Origin: Gammaproteobacteria bacterium
Lineage (GTDB): Bacteria > Pseudomonadota > Gammaproteobacteria > SZUA-152
Length of the DNA stretch: 32,802 nt
NCBI GenBank assembly: GCA_013151355.1
Contig: JAADIL010000125.1
Span: 1-32,802, forward strand
Reading direction: 5' to 3'
The position numbers and the translations under genes are program-made. Under the pieces are notes generated by a model, which saw only the letters and a program-made list of their open reading frames with translations, was not told the DNA's origin and made no database searches. Shown here piece after piece: positions 1 to 7,812 of the stretch; within the stretch, counting starts at the first letter, position 1, and every line of letters begins with the position of its first letter.

Positions 1-136
1 CAGCCCGTCTTTGCCCGTTCTTCAATCACAAAAGCTCGAAATAGAACGACTATTCCTGCACTTTTGTTCAATCAGAACGAACAAATACAGATTAAATATG
101 AGCGCCAGATCGGGATGTTATTACGTGCACGTCCCT
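1..136. repeat. MITE-like dispersed repeat, copy 1 (left end outside window)
   Basis: Bases 1-105 match 1254-1358 closely, including the shared stretch CAGCCCGTCTT(T/C)GCCCGTTC. The right end, 112-136, is a 25-base terminal repeat whose reverse complement matches 4591-4615 at 24 of 25 positions. This ties copy 1 to copy 3 at its end and to copy 2 in its core. It contains no ORF with family character. It lies just downstream of the broken kinase gene. The family is inferred from copies inside this window only. Confidence 0.7.
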
Positions 137-145
137 AAGTCATAT

Positions 146-1095
146 TTATGTGATTGATTCAGGTTCAAAAACCACTTCCAAAAACTCTGCTTTCGATATG
201 CTGCTGATGTCTTTCGCAATTTGCATCATTTGCCAATGTTTGTTTACATTGTCCGTGCCGGGAGTGTCGATGTGATATTTCCAGAATCGCCAACAAGAGG
301 TTGCAGCTGCTGCGTACTGAACAAACATTTGCAGCGTTTCTTTTTCTGTTTGTTCTAACTTTCTGACTTGTTGGTATCCACTGACCAAAGCGCGTGCTTT
401 ATTGCCACGGTCGTGCTTTCGACACACAACCCGAGAATTCCCATTCCCAGGTCAAATCCTTTGTAATAATGGCAGGCTTCCTCAAAGTCGATAATCGCCC
501 TGAATTTCTTTTCTTCAAATATCACGTTATCATAAAACAAGTCACCATGAATCAAACCGCAAGGCAGATCGGGCGGGATGTTTTGTTCAAGATAGTCGAG
601 TTGTTTCGCCAGCCAGGATTCGTATTCTGTATTGATATTGCAGCCAATCACATTTGAAAAAACCTGTAGCCCGTAGGCGTGTTTATCAGGTAAAAAATCA
701 GGTGCAGGCACCTCATGCAGTCGGGCCATTTCCGCACCCACCTGGCGTAACATACCCTCATCCAGATTTTCACAGACCTGTCCATCAATATAGGCTTTCA
801 ACATCACGGGTTTATTCATGTATTCTGTGATGACGGGGCTGTTAACGGGAGGCAACAGGCGTGTGGCGGGGAAATTGTGTGTTTTCAGCAGTAACAGCAA
901 ATGGCCCATACTGGCCGCGTCACTCAAGTTTTTATCATCGCAAACGGTTAACACATATTTGCCATTCATGGTGTGCAGCAAGTAGCTGGAGTTACCCGCA
1001 CCACCGTCAACAATCTCAAACCCGGTGACCACAAGATCATAATTGGCCGTTATTTTCTGGATGTCACTTTGCTGTAATTGTGTATATCTGGCCAT
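146..1095 (-). pseudogene. Homoserine kinase type II-like (APH fold) gene, frameshifted
   Basis: Two overlapping minus-strand frames together encode one aminoglycoside-phosphotransferase-fold kinase of about 315 residues. The N-terminal frame (1095 to 355) has the nucleotide-binding region, the catalytic loop LIHGDLFYDNVIF and the metal-binding IIDFEEAC. The C-terminal frame (427 to 146) continues with KARALVSGYQQVRKLEQTEK and the aromatic, His-rich tail usual in this family. The break lies near 405-430, at a short A run (ATAAAGCACGCG on the coding strand). One extra A there joins the frames as VAIKARALV. Type II homoserine kinases phosphorylate homoserine in threonine synthesis, but related APH proteins use other substrates, so substrate is uncertain. 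The catalytic residues precede the break. This could be a true pseudogene or a one-base sequencing error. Repeat copies lie on both sides. Confidence 0.75.
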
Positions 1096-1165
1096 TATGG
1101 TTTATAAAAATTCTCTGTAATATGATTCGCCAGAAATTTCTGGGAAAGTGACCTGGGAATGGAAA

Positions 1166-1376
1166 TTAAATAACTCATACAATTGGCATCTCGGCCTCTG
1201 TTCCAGACTCGGCTCTCCCTCTCCCATCCATATCCATGGGGTCATCTGCTTCAGCCCGTCTTCGCCCGTTCTTCAATCACAAAAGTTCAAAATAGAACGA
1301 CTATTCCTGCACTTTTACTCAATCAGAACGAACGAATACACACTAAATCAGAGTGCCACTTGTATGAATTATTTAA
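1166..1376. repeat. MITE-like dispersed repeat, copy 2, with terminal inverted repeats
   Basis: The ends are inverted repeats: TTAAATAACTCATACAA at 1166-1182 and its complement at 1360-1376, matching at 16 of 17 positions, with weaker pairing further inward. The interior 1254-1358 is the core shared with copy 1. No transposase is encoded. It lies upstream of the kinase pseudogene, so copies 1 and 2 bracket that gene. The rest of the gene-free stretch 1096-1582 is mostly this element and the next repeat. No clear target-site duplication was found. Confidence 0.7.
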
Positions 1377-1394
1377 TCTCTATGGGTTCAATTT

Positions 1395-1525
1395 CCCGCA
1401 GCTTGCTGCGAATACTGTCATTCTGGCGCAGGCCAGAATCCAGAGATTGAAACCCTGGACATCGGCCTTCGCCGGTGTGGCGTTATTACCCCGCCAGCTT
1501 GCTGCGGGGTCGTTTATTTTCCATT
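1395..1525. repeat. Intergenic palindromic repeat (TTCTGGC...GCCAGAA type)
   Basis: Contains the short palindrome TTCTGGCGCAGGCCAGAA near 1421-1438, then a segment (about 1456-1520) that recurs at about 3014-3080 with the same shared phrase GCCGGTGTGGCGTTA. A second small hairpin is formed by CCCCGCCAGCTTGCTGCGGGG-like sequence. This resembles the REP-like elements common between genes in proteobacteria. Its position downstream of the convergent dioxygenase gene suggests a transcript-end hairpin, but there is no clear T run. Confidence 0.6.
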
Positions 1526-1582
1526 CCTTAACTGGTGGAATCATTTTTCGTATCCGGAAAAATTTGATTCTGCTCAAAAAAA

Positions 1583-2356
1583 CTATCCTGTCTGTGCATA
1601 TGCCAGCTGATCAGGCCGTTCGAGATCCGGCTCATGAGAATAACCTATCAGCAGCGTGTCACGGATGGCTTGTTTGCCGGGATTTTCCGGGAGAATTGGG
1701 CTAACCCCGTGCATTACCTGTGGGTCCCACACGATCATTGAATCCATGGATTGACTCAATGTGCAGCTTTCCAGCGGGTTGCGGTCATTATCATAAATCG
1801 TACTGACGCCACCAACAGCATTTTTGCGACTAATGAGATGCATGCAAACAAAATCATTTTCGTCGTGGTGAATTCCTTCAGGCGTTGGCAAACCGGCAAC
1901 ATCCGGCGTACCCATAACTCGTATTTGATGCACGTCAAGCTTCCACGGTTGCCGGGCTTTTTTCGGGCTCACCGGGAGCTGACGGAAATTAAATTTGATC
2001 AGATTATGGAGAAACGGGTTCCGGAGCGTCGAATCCAGTAATGGGGCAAACTTGCGTTCGATACCACCTGCATAACTATTGAGTTCACTCGACTGGAAAT
2101 AAGGTGTTGGGGGGTAGGGTAAAATTTCTCCTGTATCCGGTAAAAAATAAATATAGGCAAACCGTCGCAACCGAAAGCAAATATTATTTTTCAGGTAATC
2201 ATCCTCCTTCAAATCGTTCCAGTCTGTCGAAAAACGACGCCAGTCGTCCAGCAGCCCGGGAGCCACAGAAAAATCGTCAGCTAAAATCGTTACATATTTA
2301 TTCTCCTTTAACTCAGAACGAATATCCAGATTGGTTGTAATCGGGTTTTTGGTCAT
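1583..2356 (-). CDS. 2OG-Fe(II) dioxygenase, amino-acid hydroxylase-like family
   Basis: A 257-residue protein resembling the bacterial 2-oxoglutarate/Fe(II) dioxygenase family that includes the Bacillus L-isoleucine hydroxylase. The iron ligands are probably H163 and D165 in PEGIHHDEND, plus H216 in MHGVSP. R232 in the IRDTLLIGY strand would bind 2-oxoglutarate. No signal peptide is seen, so it is expected in the cytoplasm. A purine-rich AAAGGA lies about 11 bases before the ATG. Family members hydroxylate free amino acids, but the substrate cannot be read from sequence. It stands alone between repeat-rich intergenic stretches, divergent from nothing obvious, which suggests an accessory gene. 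Confidence 0.85.
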   Translation of the reverse strand: MTKNPITTNLDIRSELKENKYVTILADDFSVAPGLLDDWRRFSTDWNDLKEDDYLKNNICFRLRRFAYIYFLPDTGEILPYPPTPYFQSSELNSYAGGIERKFAPLLDSTLRNPFLHNLIKFNFRQLPVSPKKARQPWKLDVHQIRVMGTPDVAGLPTPEGIHHDENDFVCMHLISRKNAVGGVSTIYDNDRNPLESCTLSQSMDSMIVWDPQVMHGVSPILPENPGKQAIRDTLLIGYSHEPDLERPDQLAYAQTG

Positions 2357-2857
2357 TTACTTTTTGTTCCTTTGTCGATGTTGACGAGGCAAGCGCTCAT
2401 TGCTGCCAGAAAATTTCTGCGTTCTCAATACCACGCCGGAGCGCAACGAAATGACCACATAAACCAGGTAATGTGGAAGACTATCCGGGTTGAAGCGCAG
2501 TGTTAATAATAATAATGATGTGTGCGGGGGTTAAATGATGACAGGTTTTTTGTATGACTCTTCAGACTTCATTGTTGGAAGACGACTTAACGATTTTTTT
2601 GTTTTTCCAGGATGTATTTTAATGATTTATGCCATCATTTTGTTTTGGGATAAACGCCCGCTTTTTTGCTCTTCATTTGCGTCAATTGCCAGCAGTGGAT
2701 ATCTGCCTGGAAATGAGATGTTTCAGGTCTTTTCTTTTGTCCCATTCTATACTATCGGGCCCGGAGTGTGCAGTGCCGTAAAATAATGTTTTACGAGCAT
2801 TTTCCTTATCCAGAAAGCCTGGGGAGAAACTTATAGTTTTATGCTGAAAGCATGGGA
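2357..2857. other. Gene-free stretch upstream of the dioxygenase gene
   Basis: No convincing gene. An 83-codon plus-strand ORF at 2535-2786 has a G-rich sequence before its ATG and a hydrophobic segment, but shows no family motif and reads like low-information AT-rich DNA. The promoter of the minus-strand dioxygenase gene should lie at the left end of this stretch. Confidence 0.4.
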
Positions 2858-3012
2858 GTCTGTCGGACTCAGGATGAATCTACTGCGGAAAATTCATTTT
2901 GGTCCATTTTTTCGATTCTTTTCGTTGAGTATGTCCAATATTCGCCTCAAACGATCAAAAAAATGGACTCAAAATGACTTTCCCTTGCTACGATTCTCTG
3001 AGCCCGACAGAC
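2858..3012. repeat. Large imperfect palindromic repeat, copy 1
   Basis: Outer arms are GTCTGTCGGACTCAG (2858-2872) and CTGAGCCCGACAGAC (2998-3012), complementary at 14 of 15 positions. Inner arms run from GGAAAATTCATTTTGG at 2887 to the matching end at 2983, containing GTCCATTTTTT and AAAAAATGGAC. The inner 97 bases resemble 32547-32644, where the same nested pairing occurs with changed bases. As RNA or single-stranded DNA it would form a long hairpin. No coding content; probably a non-autonomous mobile or REP-type element. Confidence 0.7.
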
Positions 3013-3080
3013 GTCCTGGACGCCGACCTTTGCCGGTGTGGCGTTAATACCCCATCAACTTGCTGCGAAGTTGTTTATTC
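3013..3080. repeat. Second copy of the 1456-1520 intergenic repeat
   Basis: Shares GCCGGTGTGGCGTTA, a CCCC run, a CTTGCTGCG block and TTGTTTATT spacing with 1456-1520. It abuts the palindromic element at 2858-3012. Bases 3081-3214 downstream show no gene or strong structure. Confidence 0.6.
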
Positions 3081-3214
3081 ATTCCGGGTTTTTTTAACGT
3101 GTATTTTCACTATGTTGAGTTTGCATCAGATTTTATAGCCAGGGCAGGTTGATGTGGCTTGTTGTTCTGGCACATTGAGGCTCATAAAAAATAGTCACTC
3201 CAAACGGATGCAAC

Positions 3215-3766
3215 TTATGTTCGTACCAAACCTGCTTCTACTTCTTCACGTTTTTTTACTCCGACCAGGTTCTCGATCAATACCAATGCAAAATCCATGG
3301 CGGTGCCGGGACCGCGCGAGGTAATGACGTTGCCGTCTTTTACCACGGGTGCAGATTCCAGTGTGACATTATCAAGATGAAGTTCTTCCAGGGTACCGGG
3401 GTATGCGGAGGCACGTTTGCCGTTAAGCAATCCGGCATTGGCAAGCACTTTGGGTGCGGCGCAAATAGCGGCGGTGAATTTTCCATCGTTGGCCATTTTC
3501 TTCAGCAGATTTTGAATACGTTCATCCTGATCGAGGTAATCGGCACCGGGCAATCCGCCGGGTAATACCACCATGTCATATTCTTTTTTTAATGCGTCAT
3601 CCAGTGTGGTGTCGGGGATGAGTACGACGCCGCGGCTGGCAGTGACGGGTTGTTCATCGAGTCCGGCGGTGATCACCTCGATGTCTGCGCGACGCAATAA
3701 ATCAATAATGGTGACAGCTTCCAGTTCTTCGCAGCTTTGTGCTAACGGGACAAGTACGCTTGCCAT
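3215..3766 (-). CDS. yajL: DJ-1/YajL/PfpI-family protein
   Basis: A 183-residue, single-domain DJ-1 superfamily protein. The nucleophilic-elbow cysteine is C102 in AAICAAPKVL, and the acidic partner is in the N-terminal EELEAV stretch (E16/E17), as in YajL and DJ-1. GGLPGADYL and TSRGPGTAMDFAL are also family hallmarks. YajL/DJ-1 proteins protect against oxidative and carbonyl stress; deglycase and chaperone activities have been proposed and remain debated. It is cytoplasmic. The start overlaps the end of the preceding yibQ-like gene by 25 bases, so the two are probably co-transcribed and translationally coupled. It is the last gene of the gpmI-envC-ctpA-yibQ run. Confidence 0.88.
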   Translation of the reverse strand: MASVLVPLAQSCEELEAVTIIDLLRRADIEVITAGLDEQPVTASRGVVLIPDTTLDDALKKEYDMVVLPGGLPGADYLDQDERIQNLLKKMANDGKFTAAICAAPKVLANAGLLNGKRASAYPGTLEELHLDNVTLESAPVVKDGNVITSRGPGTAMDFALVLIENLVGVKKREEVEAGLVRT

Positions 3767-4563
3767 GATGATTTCTCCAGGGTTCGATGGATTAACTGTG
3801 ATACCGGCAGCAGGGTGATGCCTTGTGCACGGAGTTTGGGCAATTCTTCTTTCAGTACAGCGATGGTTTCCGGGAAGGGGTGACCGATGGCCAGTGCGGT
3901 GCCATTTTGGCGCGCCTTTGTGATCAGGCGTTGCAGGTGAAAACGAATAGTGTCCGGGTTCCGGTCATGGTCCAAAAATACATCGCGACGCATGTTGGGT
4001 ATCCGGTTTTCGTTGGCAAGTTGCCGGGCAATGCTGTTTTTGCTGGTGTAGCTGTCAACAAAGTAGAGGTCTTTGCGTTTGCGCAATTCGGTCATCAGCC
4101 ATTGCATGTGGCCGGGGTGCTGGGTGAGCAGGCTGCCCATATGGTTGTTGATGCCGACAACATGTGGAATGGCTGCAAAATTTAATGTTAATTGTTGTAT
4201 AAATTGTCGGGCAGTCATGTGCAAAGTCAGTGCGCCAGGGCCAGACTTGTCATATTCGATGGGCTCCATGGGCAAGTGCAGCATAACTTCTTTATCGAGC
4301 TGGTGAGCGAGTTCGGCTAACTCACGGGCGTGGGGAGTGTGGGGCAGAAAGGCGAACGTGACCGGACCGGGCAGTTGCAGGGCGCGTTTGTCGCGTTGTT
4401 CAAGATTACCCATGTCATCGATGATGATACCAATGGCAGGCTGGTCAGGCGGTGTTGCTGCGAACACCGCCGTGTTTGAAGTCCAGTTGCCTGTTAAGAC
4501 CAGCAGAGCAAGTATGAATATTTTTTTGCTCGTCGTTGAGAGTGGTGCCGTCATGTCGTTCAC
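3742..4563 (-). CDS. yibQ: Divergent polysaccharide deacetylase (YibQ-like)
   Basis: A 273-residue exported protein. Residues 1-36 carry a basic start, a hydrophobic core (IFILALLVLTG) and an AVFA-A type cleavage region. The mature part begins AIGIIIDDMG, followed by FAFLPHTP, VMLHLPMEP, GINNHMGS, YFVDSYTS and ALAIGHPFPET, the signature of the divergent polysaccharide deacetylase family (DUF610). The family keeps acidic and His residues of the NodB fold. Its exact substrate is not established; location next to envC and ctpA genes suggests periplasmic cell-wall metabolism. An in-frame ATG at 4554 is an alternative start. A MITE-like repeat fills the gap to ctpA. Confidence 0.85.
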   Translation of the reverse strand: MNDMTAPLSTTSKKIFILALLVLTGNWTSNTAVFAATPPDQPAIGIIIDDMGNLEQRDKRALQLPGPVTFAFLPHTPHARELAELAHQLDKEVMLHLPMEPIEYDKSGPGALTLHMTARQFIQQLTLNFAAIPHVVGINNHMGSLLTQHPGHMQWLMTELRKRKDLYFVDSYTSKNSIARQLANENRIPNMRRDVFLDHDRNPDTIRFHLQRLITKARQNGTALAIGHPFPETIAVLKEELPKLRAQGITLLPVSQLIHRTLEKSSWQAYLSR

Positions 4564-4590
4564 ACAGGTGCGGCGCTTGACCAGTGGTTA

Positions 4591-4740
4591 AGGGACGTGC
4601 ACGCAATAACATCCCTATCTTGTGCGTCTCATCTTCAGCCCGTCTTCGCCTAAAGCGCCTGGTGTTGTCTAAAAGCACCTGGTTTTGGTGGTGCCCGTTC
4701 TTCAATCGCAAAACCGGGAAGTTATTACGTGCTCATTCCT
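4591..4740. repeat. MITE-like dispersed repeat, copy 3, between ctpA and yibQ
   Basis: The ends 4591-4615 and 4716-4740 are inverted repeats matching at 20 of 25 positions; the left end matches the end of copy 1 at 24 of 25. The interior keeps CAGCCCGTCTTCGCC and GCCCGTTCTTCAATCGCAAAA from the other copies, separated by an approximate ~20-base tandem repeat (TAAAGCGCCTGGT / TAAAAGCACCTGGT). The right end overlaps the last codons and TGA stop of ctpA (4733-4735). In the operon transcript the ends could pair as a hairpin between ctpA and yibQ. Confidence 0.75.
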
Positions 4741-6067
4741 GATGTTGTCGCAGCACGATGCTCATGCCCTTGAGTACGTTGAGTGCTTCAAAAAGCTGGT
4801 AGTCTCTTTGAGCCAGTGATAATTCGGGTGCATTTTCCTTTTGGGCATCCTTTTTATTGTCCTTGCCCTTGTCTGTACCGTTACCATTATCCAGGTGTCC
4901 GGAAAGGTCGGCTTCTTTGACTCGCTCTCCCAGGCCTTCCAGTTTGGTGAGTTTGAGTGGTTCAAGCACGATGTCCGGCATCACACCTTCGGCCTGAATG
5001 GAACGACCGGATGGTGTGTAATAGCGCGCAGTGGTCAGTTTAAGTGCTGTTTTTTCGTTGAGCGGCAGAATGGTTTGCACCGAGCCTTTACCGAAGGTGC
5101 GGGTGCCGATAATCACGGCGCGTTTGTGATCCTGCAATGCACCGGCAACGATTTCCGATGCTGATGCCGAACCACCGTTCACCAGGACGACCAACGGTGC
5201 GCCATCCAGCAGGCGACGCGGTGTGGCGTTAAATTTCATTTCAGAATCGGTAATGCGACCCTGGGTGTAAACGATGAGGCCGGTTTCGAGGAAGGCGTCA
5301 CTGACTTCCACTGCAGCATTTAACACGCCGCCGGGGTTGTTGCGCAGATCCAGCACCATGCCGTTAAGTTTGCCGTCATTGTCTTTTTTCAGCTTCTCGA
5401 TGGCCTCGGCGAGGTTTTCGCCAGTGCGCGACTGGAATTGTGAAATGCGCAAATAACCAAAGCCGTCACCCAGGTCCCGGGCACGTACGCTTTTGACCTT
5501 GATGATGTCGCGGGTGATGGTGATTTTCAGGGGTTTTTCTTCGCCGTCGCGGATAATGGTGAGCACGATGTCGGTGCCCACTTTGCCACGCATGATTTTT
5601 ACTGCGTCGTGGAGGGTCATGCCTTTCACGGGTTTTTCATCGAGGCGAATCACCAGATCACCGGCCTTCACTCCAGCACGTTGCGCGGGGGTATCGTCTA
5701 TGGGAGAGATGACCTTGACGAAACCGTCTTCCATGCCTACTTCGATGCCCAAACCGCCAAATTCACCAGAGGTGCCCACTTGCAATTCTTTAAAATGTTC
5801 GGGATCGAGGTAGCTGGAATGCGGGTCAAGGCCGGACAGCATGCCACGGATGGCATTTTCCAGCAGGGTTTTGTCGCTGACCTCTTCCACGTAATCTTTT
5901 TTGATGCGGGCGAACACTTCGGTGAAACTGCGCAACTCATCCAGAGGCAGGGCACTGGTGGCCTTGCTCGCGTTCTTGTCGGCAAAAACGCCCTGGCCAA
6001 TAGCCAGAGTTATGCCAAGGATCAGACCAACAGTCAGCACCAGCAGGGTGCGTAAATTTGCATTCAT
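4733..6067 (-). CDS. ctpA: Carboxy-terminal processing protease, S41 family
   Basis: A 444-residue periplasmic serine protease. Residues 5-30 form a signal or anchor helix. A PDZ domain covers about residues 100-180 (GLGIEVGMEDGFVKVISP, then AGDLVIRLDEKPV). The S41 catalytic core follows, with LDLRNNPGGVL and GGSASASEIVAG. Predicted nucleophile is S302 and general base K327 (GTRTFGKG), 25 residues apart as in CtpA proteases. The C-terminus has a charged low-complexity stretch (about 390-412) before a helical tail. CtpA enzymes trim the C-termini of periplasmic proteins, including cell-wall hydrolases. The stop codon lies inside repeat copy 3. In related genomes envC is immediately upstream; here islet A intervenes, so ctpA may need its own promoter. 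Confidence 0.93.
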   Translation of the reverse strand: MNANLRTLLVLTVGLILGITLAIGQGVFADKNASKATSALPLDELRSFTEVFARIKKDYVEEVSDKTLLENAIRGMLSGLDPHSSYLDPEHFKELQVGTSGEFGGLGIEVGMEDGFVKVISPIDDTPAQRAGVKAGDLVIRLDEKPVKGMTLHDAVKIMRGKVGTDIVLTIIRDGEEKPLKITITRDIIKVKSVRARDLGDGFGYLRISQFQSRTGENLAEAIEKLKKDNDGKLNGMVLDLRNNPGGVLNAAVEVSDAFLETGLIVYTQGRITDSEMKFNATPRRLLDGAPLVVLVNGGSASASEIVAGALQDHKRAVIIGTRTFGKGSVQTILPLNEKTALKLTTARYYTPSGRSIQAEGVMPDIVLEPLKLTKLEGLGERVKEADLSGHLDNGNGTDKGKDNKKDAQKENAPELSLAQRDYQLFEALNVLKGMSIVLRQHQE

Positions 6068-6215
6068 GGATAGCTCCGCAGGCCGGAAAAATCGGCCTCA
6101 AAAAGAAACACAGTTGTTATTGATAATGTTTACGCCGAAAAATTCAACCCGATTATGCAGGACTCTGTCTGACTTGTGAATCAGGCAATATTTGCACGCC
6201 TTCAGTTACGAAAGA

Positions 6216-6380
6216 TTATGGCGGTGCCAGAACCCTTTTCGGCTTGTTTCGGCACCACTTGAGCGGGTTACCGGGTTTGTTATTGTGGCGAACCTCAAAA
6301 TACAGGGCAGAATCCTTGTGCCCGCCACTTCTGCCCACGCTGCCCTGGTGGCTCTGGCCATAAAACTCCTTACAAGCGAA
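6216..6380 (-). pseudogene. Relic of the envC 3' end
   Basis: The minus strand encodes [20 protein letters not shown], then [21 protein letters not shown] and a stop at 6216-6218. The intact EnvC C-terminus reads [20 protein letters not shown], then [20 protein letters not shown]. Over about 110 bases the DNA is roughly 86% identical, and most changes are silent or conservative. Further upstream the similarity continues briefly (KEFYGQSHQG against SLYGGNQSL) with about 20 residues missing, then ends beside the intron relic. The relic sits where envC should end relative to ctpA, so it marks the left edge of islet A. Confidence 0.85.
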
Positions 6381-6394
6381 AGCCTGCTGGCGTA

Positions 6395-6800
6395 GTGTGA
6401 TTACCTTGTCCTTCGCCCATTGGGCAGGTTAACCGCAAGGCAAACTGTTGGAGGTTCGGATTGAGATGCTTTTATGAGGCGAATGGCCTGCTGTAATGGT
6501 GGGTATACCGGGTGAAATATTCCTGGCATCGTTAAGGAGGCTGATATCTGGCAGGTGTCTTGTCACGAGAACAGAGGTAGAGTCAGTTTTAAAAGGAAGA
6601 GCAAATGACGGTCTTGAGTGGGTGTGCGCTCTTTTGGCTAACGTCGTACTGACTGCTCTTTAGTATTGTGAAGCAAGCTTTTAGCTTGTGGGGCCCCCTA
6701 GTGGGCACTTTAATGAGGCTTGAGCTGTGTGATGGGAAACTATTACGCACGGTTCTGAGGAGGGAATCGAACAGCAATGCCCGTGACCTGCCCGGTGTTT
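6395..6800 (+). ncRNA. Group II intron relic without reverse transcriptase
   Basis: Bases 6722-6755 form a textbook 34-nt domain V: GAGC start with the AGC triad, GAAA tetraloop, two-base CG bulge on the 3' strand, and closing GGTTC. All stem positions pair, allowing G-T wobbles. A GTGTG at 6395-6399 fits the conserved 5' intron end, and 6420-6600 has domain-I-like sequence (GGTTAACCGCAAGGCAAAC, GGTGGGTATACCGGGTGAAA). No RT ORF is present, and at about 400 bases it is shorter than intact ORF-less group II introns, so internal deletion is likely. I cannot draw a clean domain VI, so the 3' end is approximate. It lies between the envC relic and the deacetylase gene. Confidence 0.75.
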
Positions 6801-6837
6801 TGACTAATCAAACAAGAATTGATTCAGGAAAATAATT

Positions 6838-7437
6838 ATGACAGAAAGGAGAAAAATTATATTCTCATTTGATGACGGCCCAAATCCTGCCGGGGCGCTC
6901 AGTACGATATTGAACACTCTTCAGAAAAATTTAATCACAGCAGAATTCTATGTTCTTGGCAACGAAGTTGAAAGAAACCCATCTGCGGCGAAGTCAATTG
7001 TTACTAAGGGACATAAAATTCAGAATCACTCATGGAGCCATCCTGACTTGGCAAAGGCAAGTGAGGCTAAAGTTTATTTGGAACTGGAAAAAACGCAGAA
7101 AATTATAAAAAAGGCAACGGGCGTAACGGCAACGAAAGTACGACCACCCTATGGTGCGGGTGGGTGGCCCAAGAAACATGATCCTGAACTGGGAAAGGTT
7201 GCGCGTAAATTATCATTAAGCATCCATAATTGGGATATTGATACTGAAGATTGGAAAGCACCGAGGGGTATTGGGCCTAACAAAATAAAATACATCAAAA
7301 AGCAGTTGAGCGGGAATAAAACGAAGACAGTGTTAAATGTGCTAATGCATGTACAAAGTGAGACAGCTAAAGATCTTTCCGAGTTTATTAAAATTTTAAA
7401 AGAGCCGGGTTTTTCATTTGCAAAATCAATCAGTTAA
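6838..7437 (+). CDS. NodB-type polysaccharide deacetylase, no signal peptide
   Basis: A 199-residue protein that is essentially one NodB homology domain. Motif 1 is FSFDDGP (10-15; D12, D13), motif 2 is HSWSHP (metal ligands H64 and H68), motif 3 is RPPYGAG (102-108) and motif 4 is NWDIDTEDW (131-139). Motif 5, normally LLHD, is LMHVQ with H171. The metal site therefore looks complete. Family members remove N- or O-acetyl groups from chitin, peptidoglycan or related polymers. The N-terminus is MTERRKII with no export signal, so the enzyme is either cytoplasmic or exported by unknown means. AGGA lies eight bases before the ATG. AT-rich codon use differs from the neighbouring envC and ctpA genes, consistent with transfer. 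Confidence 0.85.
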   Translation: MTERRKIIFSFDDGPNPAGALSTILNTLQKNLITAEFYVLGNEVERNPSAAKSIVTKGHKIQNHSWSHPDLAKASEAKVYLELEKTQKIIKKATGVTATKVRPPYGAGGWPKKHDPELGKVARKLSLSIHNWDIDTEDWKAPRGIGPNKIKYIKKQLSGNKTKTVLNVLMHVQSETAKDLSEFIKILKEPGFSFAKSIS

Positions 7438-7458
7438 GGTGAGGATGGGTTTTATCTG

Positions 7459-7812
7459 ATGTTTAAACTTGTTAACATAATGTTAGTGAGTCTTTTGACA
7501 GCTTGTTCTGTTTTTTTGTCGCCATTAGAGGAGGCGAGTGCAAAATACAAGAATAATAGAGATTATGAGAGCCTGCAAATCATTCATGAACATTTAGCGT
7601 TTGGCATTGAGCGCAAAGCAATTGAAAATTTATTGGGGGAACCAGATTATTCACCAACGGATGGTCTGTATTATTACTCTTCAAGCCAGCGAGTGTTTAT
7701 AGAAAATCAAAATAGATATACCTCTCCGGGATTAATCGTGGATTACCGGGATAAAAAGGGTGTCACTACAGAAACGCTTCGAAAATTTCAATTAAGGAAT
7801 ATTGGTGAATAA
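7459..7812 (+). CDS. Small lipoprotein, SmpA/BamE-like fold suspected
   Basis: A 117-residue protein with a short hydrophobic N-terminus and the lipobox LTAC (residues 13-16), so the mature protein should start at a lipid-modified Cys. The middle part, FGIERKAIENLLGEPDYSP, followed by aromatic YYYSS, resembles the helix-then-strand pattern of SmpA/OmlA/BamE-type lipoproteins, which have G-M-x-R-x-E-V-x-x-x-L-G-x-P repeats. This assignment is by pattern only. It follows the deacetylase gene by 21 bases, so the two are probably co-transcribed. It is AT-rich like the rest of islet A. After it, 7813-8049 holds no gene that I can support. Confidence 0.65.
   Translation: MFKLVNIMLVSLLTACSVFLSPLEEASAKYKNNRDYESLQIIHEHLAFGIERKAIENLLGEPDYSPTDGLYYYSSSQRVFIENQNRYTSPGLIVDYRDKKGVTTETLRKFQLRNIGE

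Noticed and set aside
405-430. 8-bp repeat AAAGCACG around the kinase frameshift as a third duplication footprint
   Set aside because: The two copies are 11 bases apart and deleting between them does not restore the correct frame; a one-base change in the A run does.
1421-1438. CRISPR-like repeat unit
   Set aside because: A single short palindrome with one diverged partner region far away; no regular spacing or spacers.
2535-2786. 83-codon plus-strand ORF with a G-rich leader and a hydrophobic segment
   Set aside because: No family motif, poor codon character and location in a repeat-rich spacer; not enough to call a gene.
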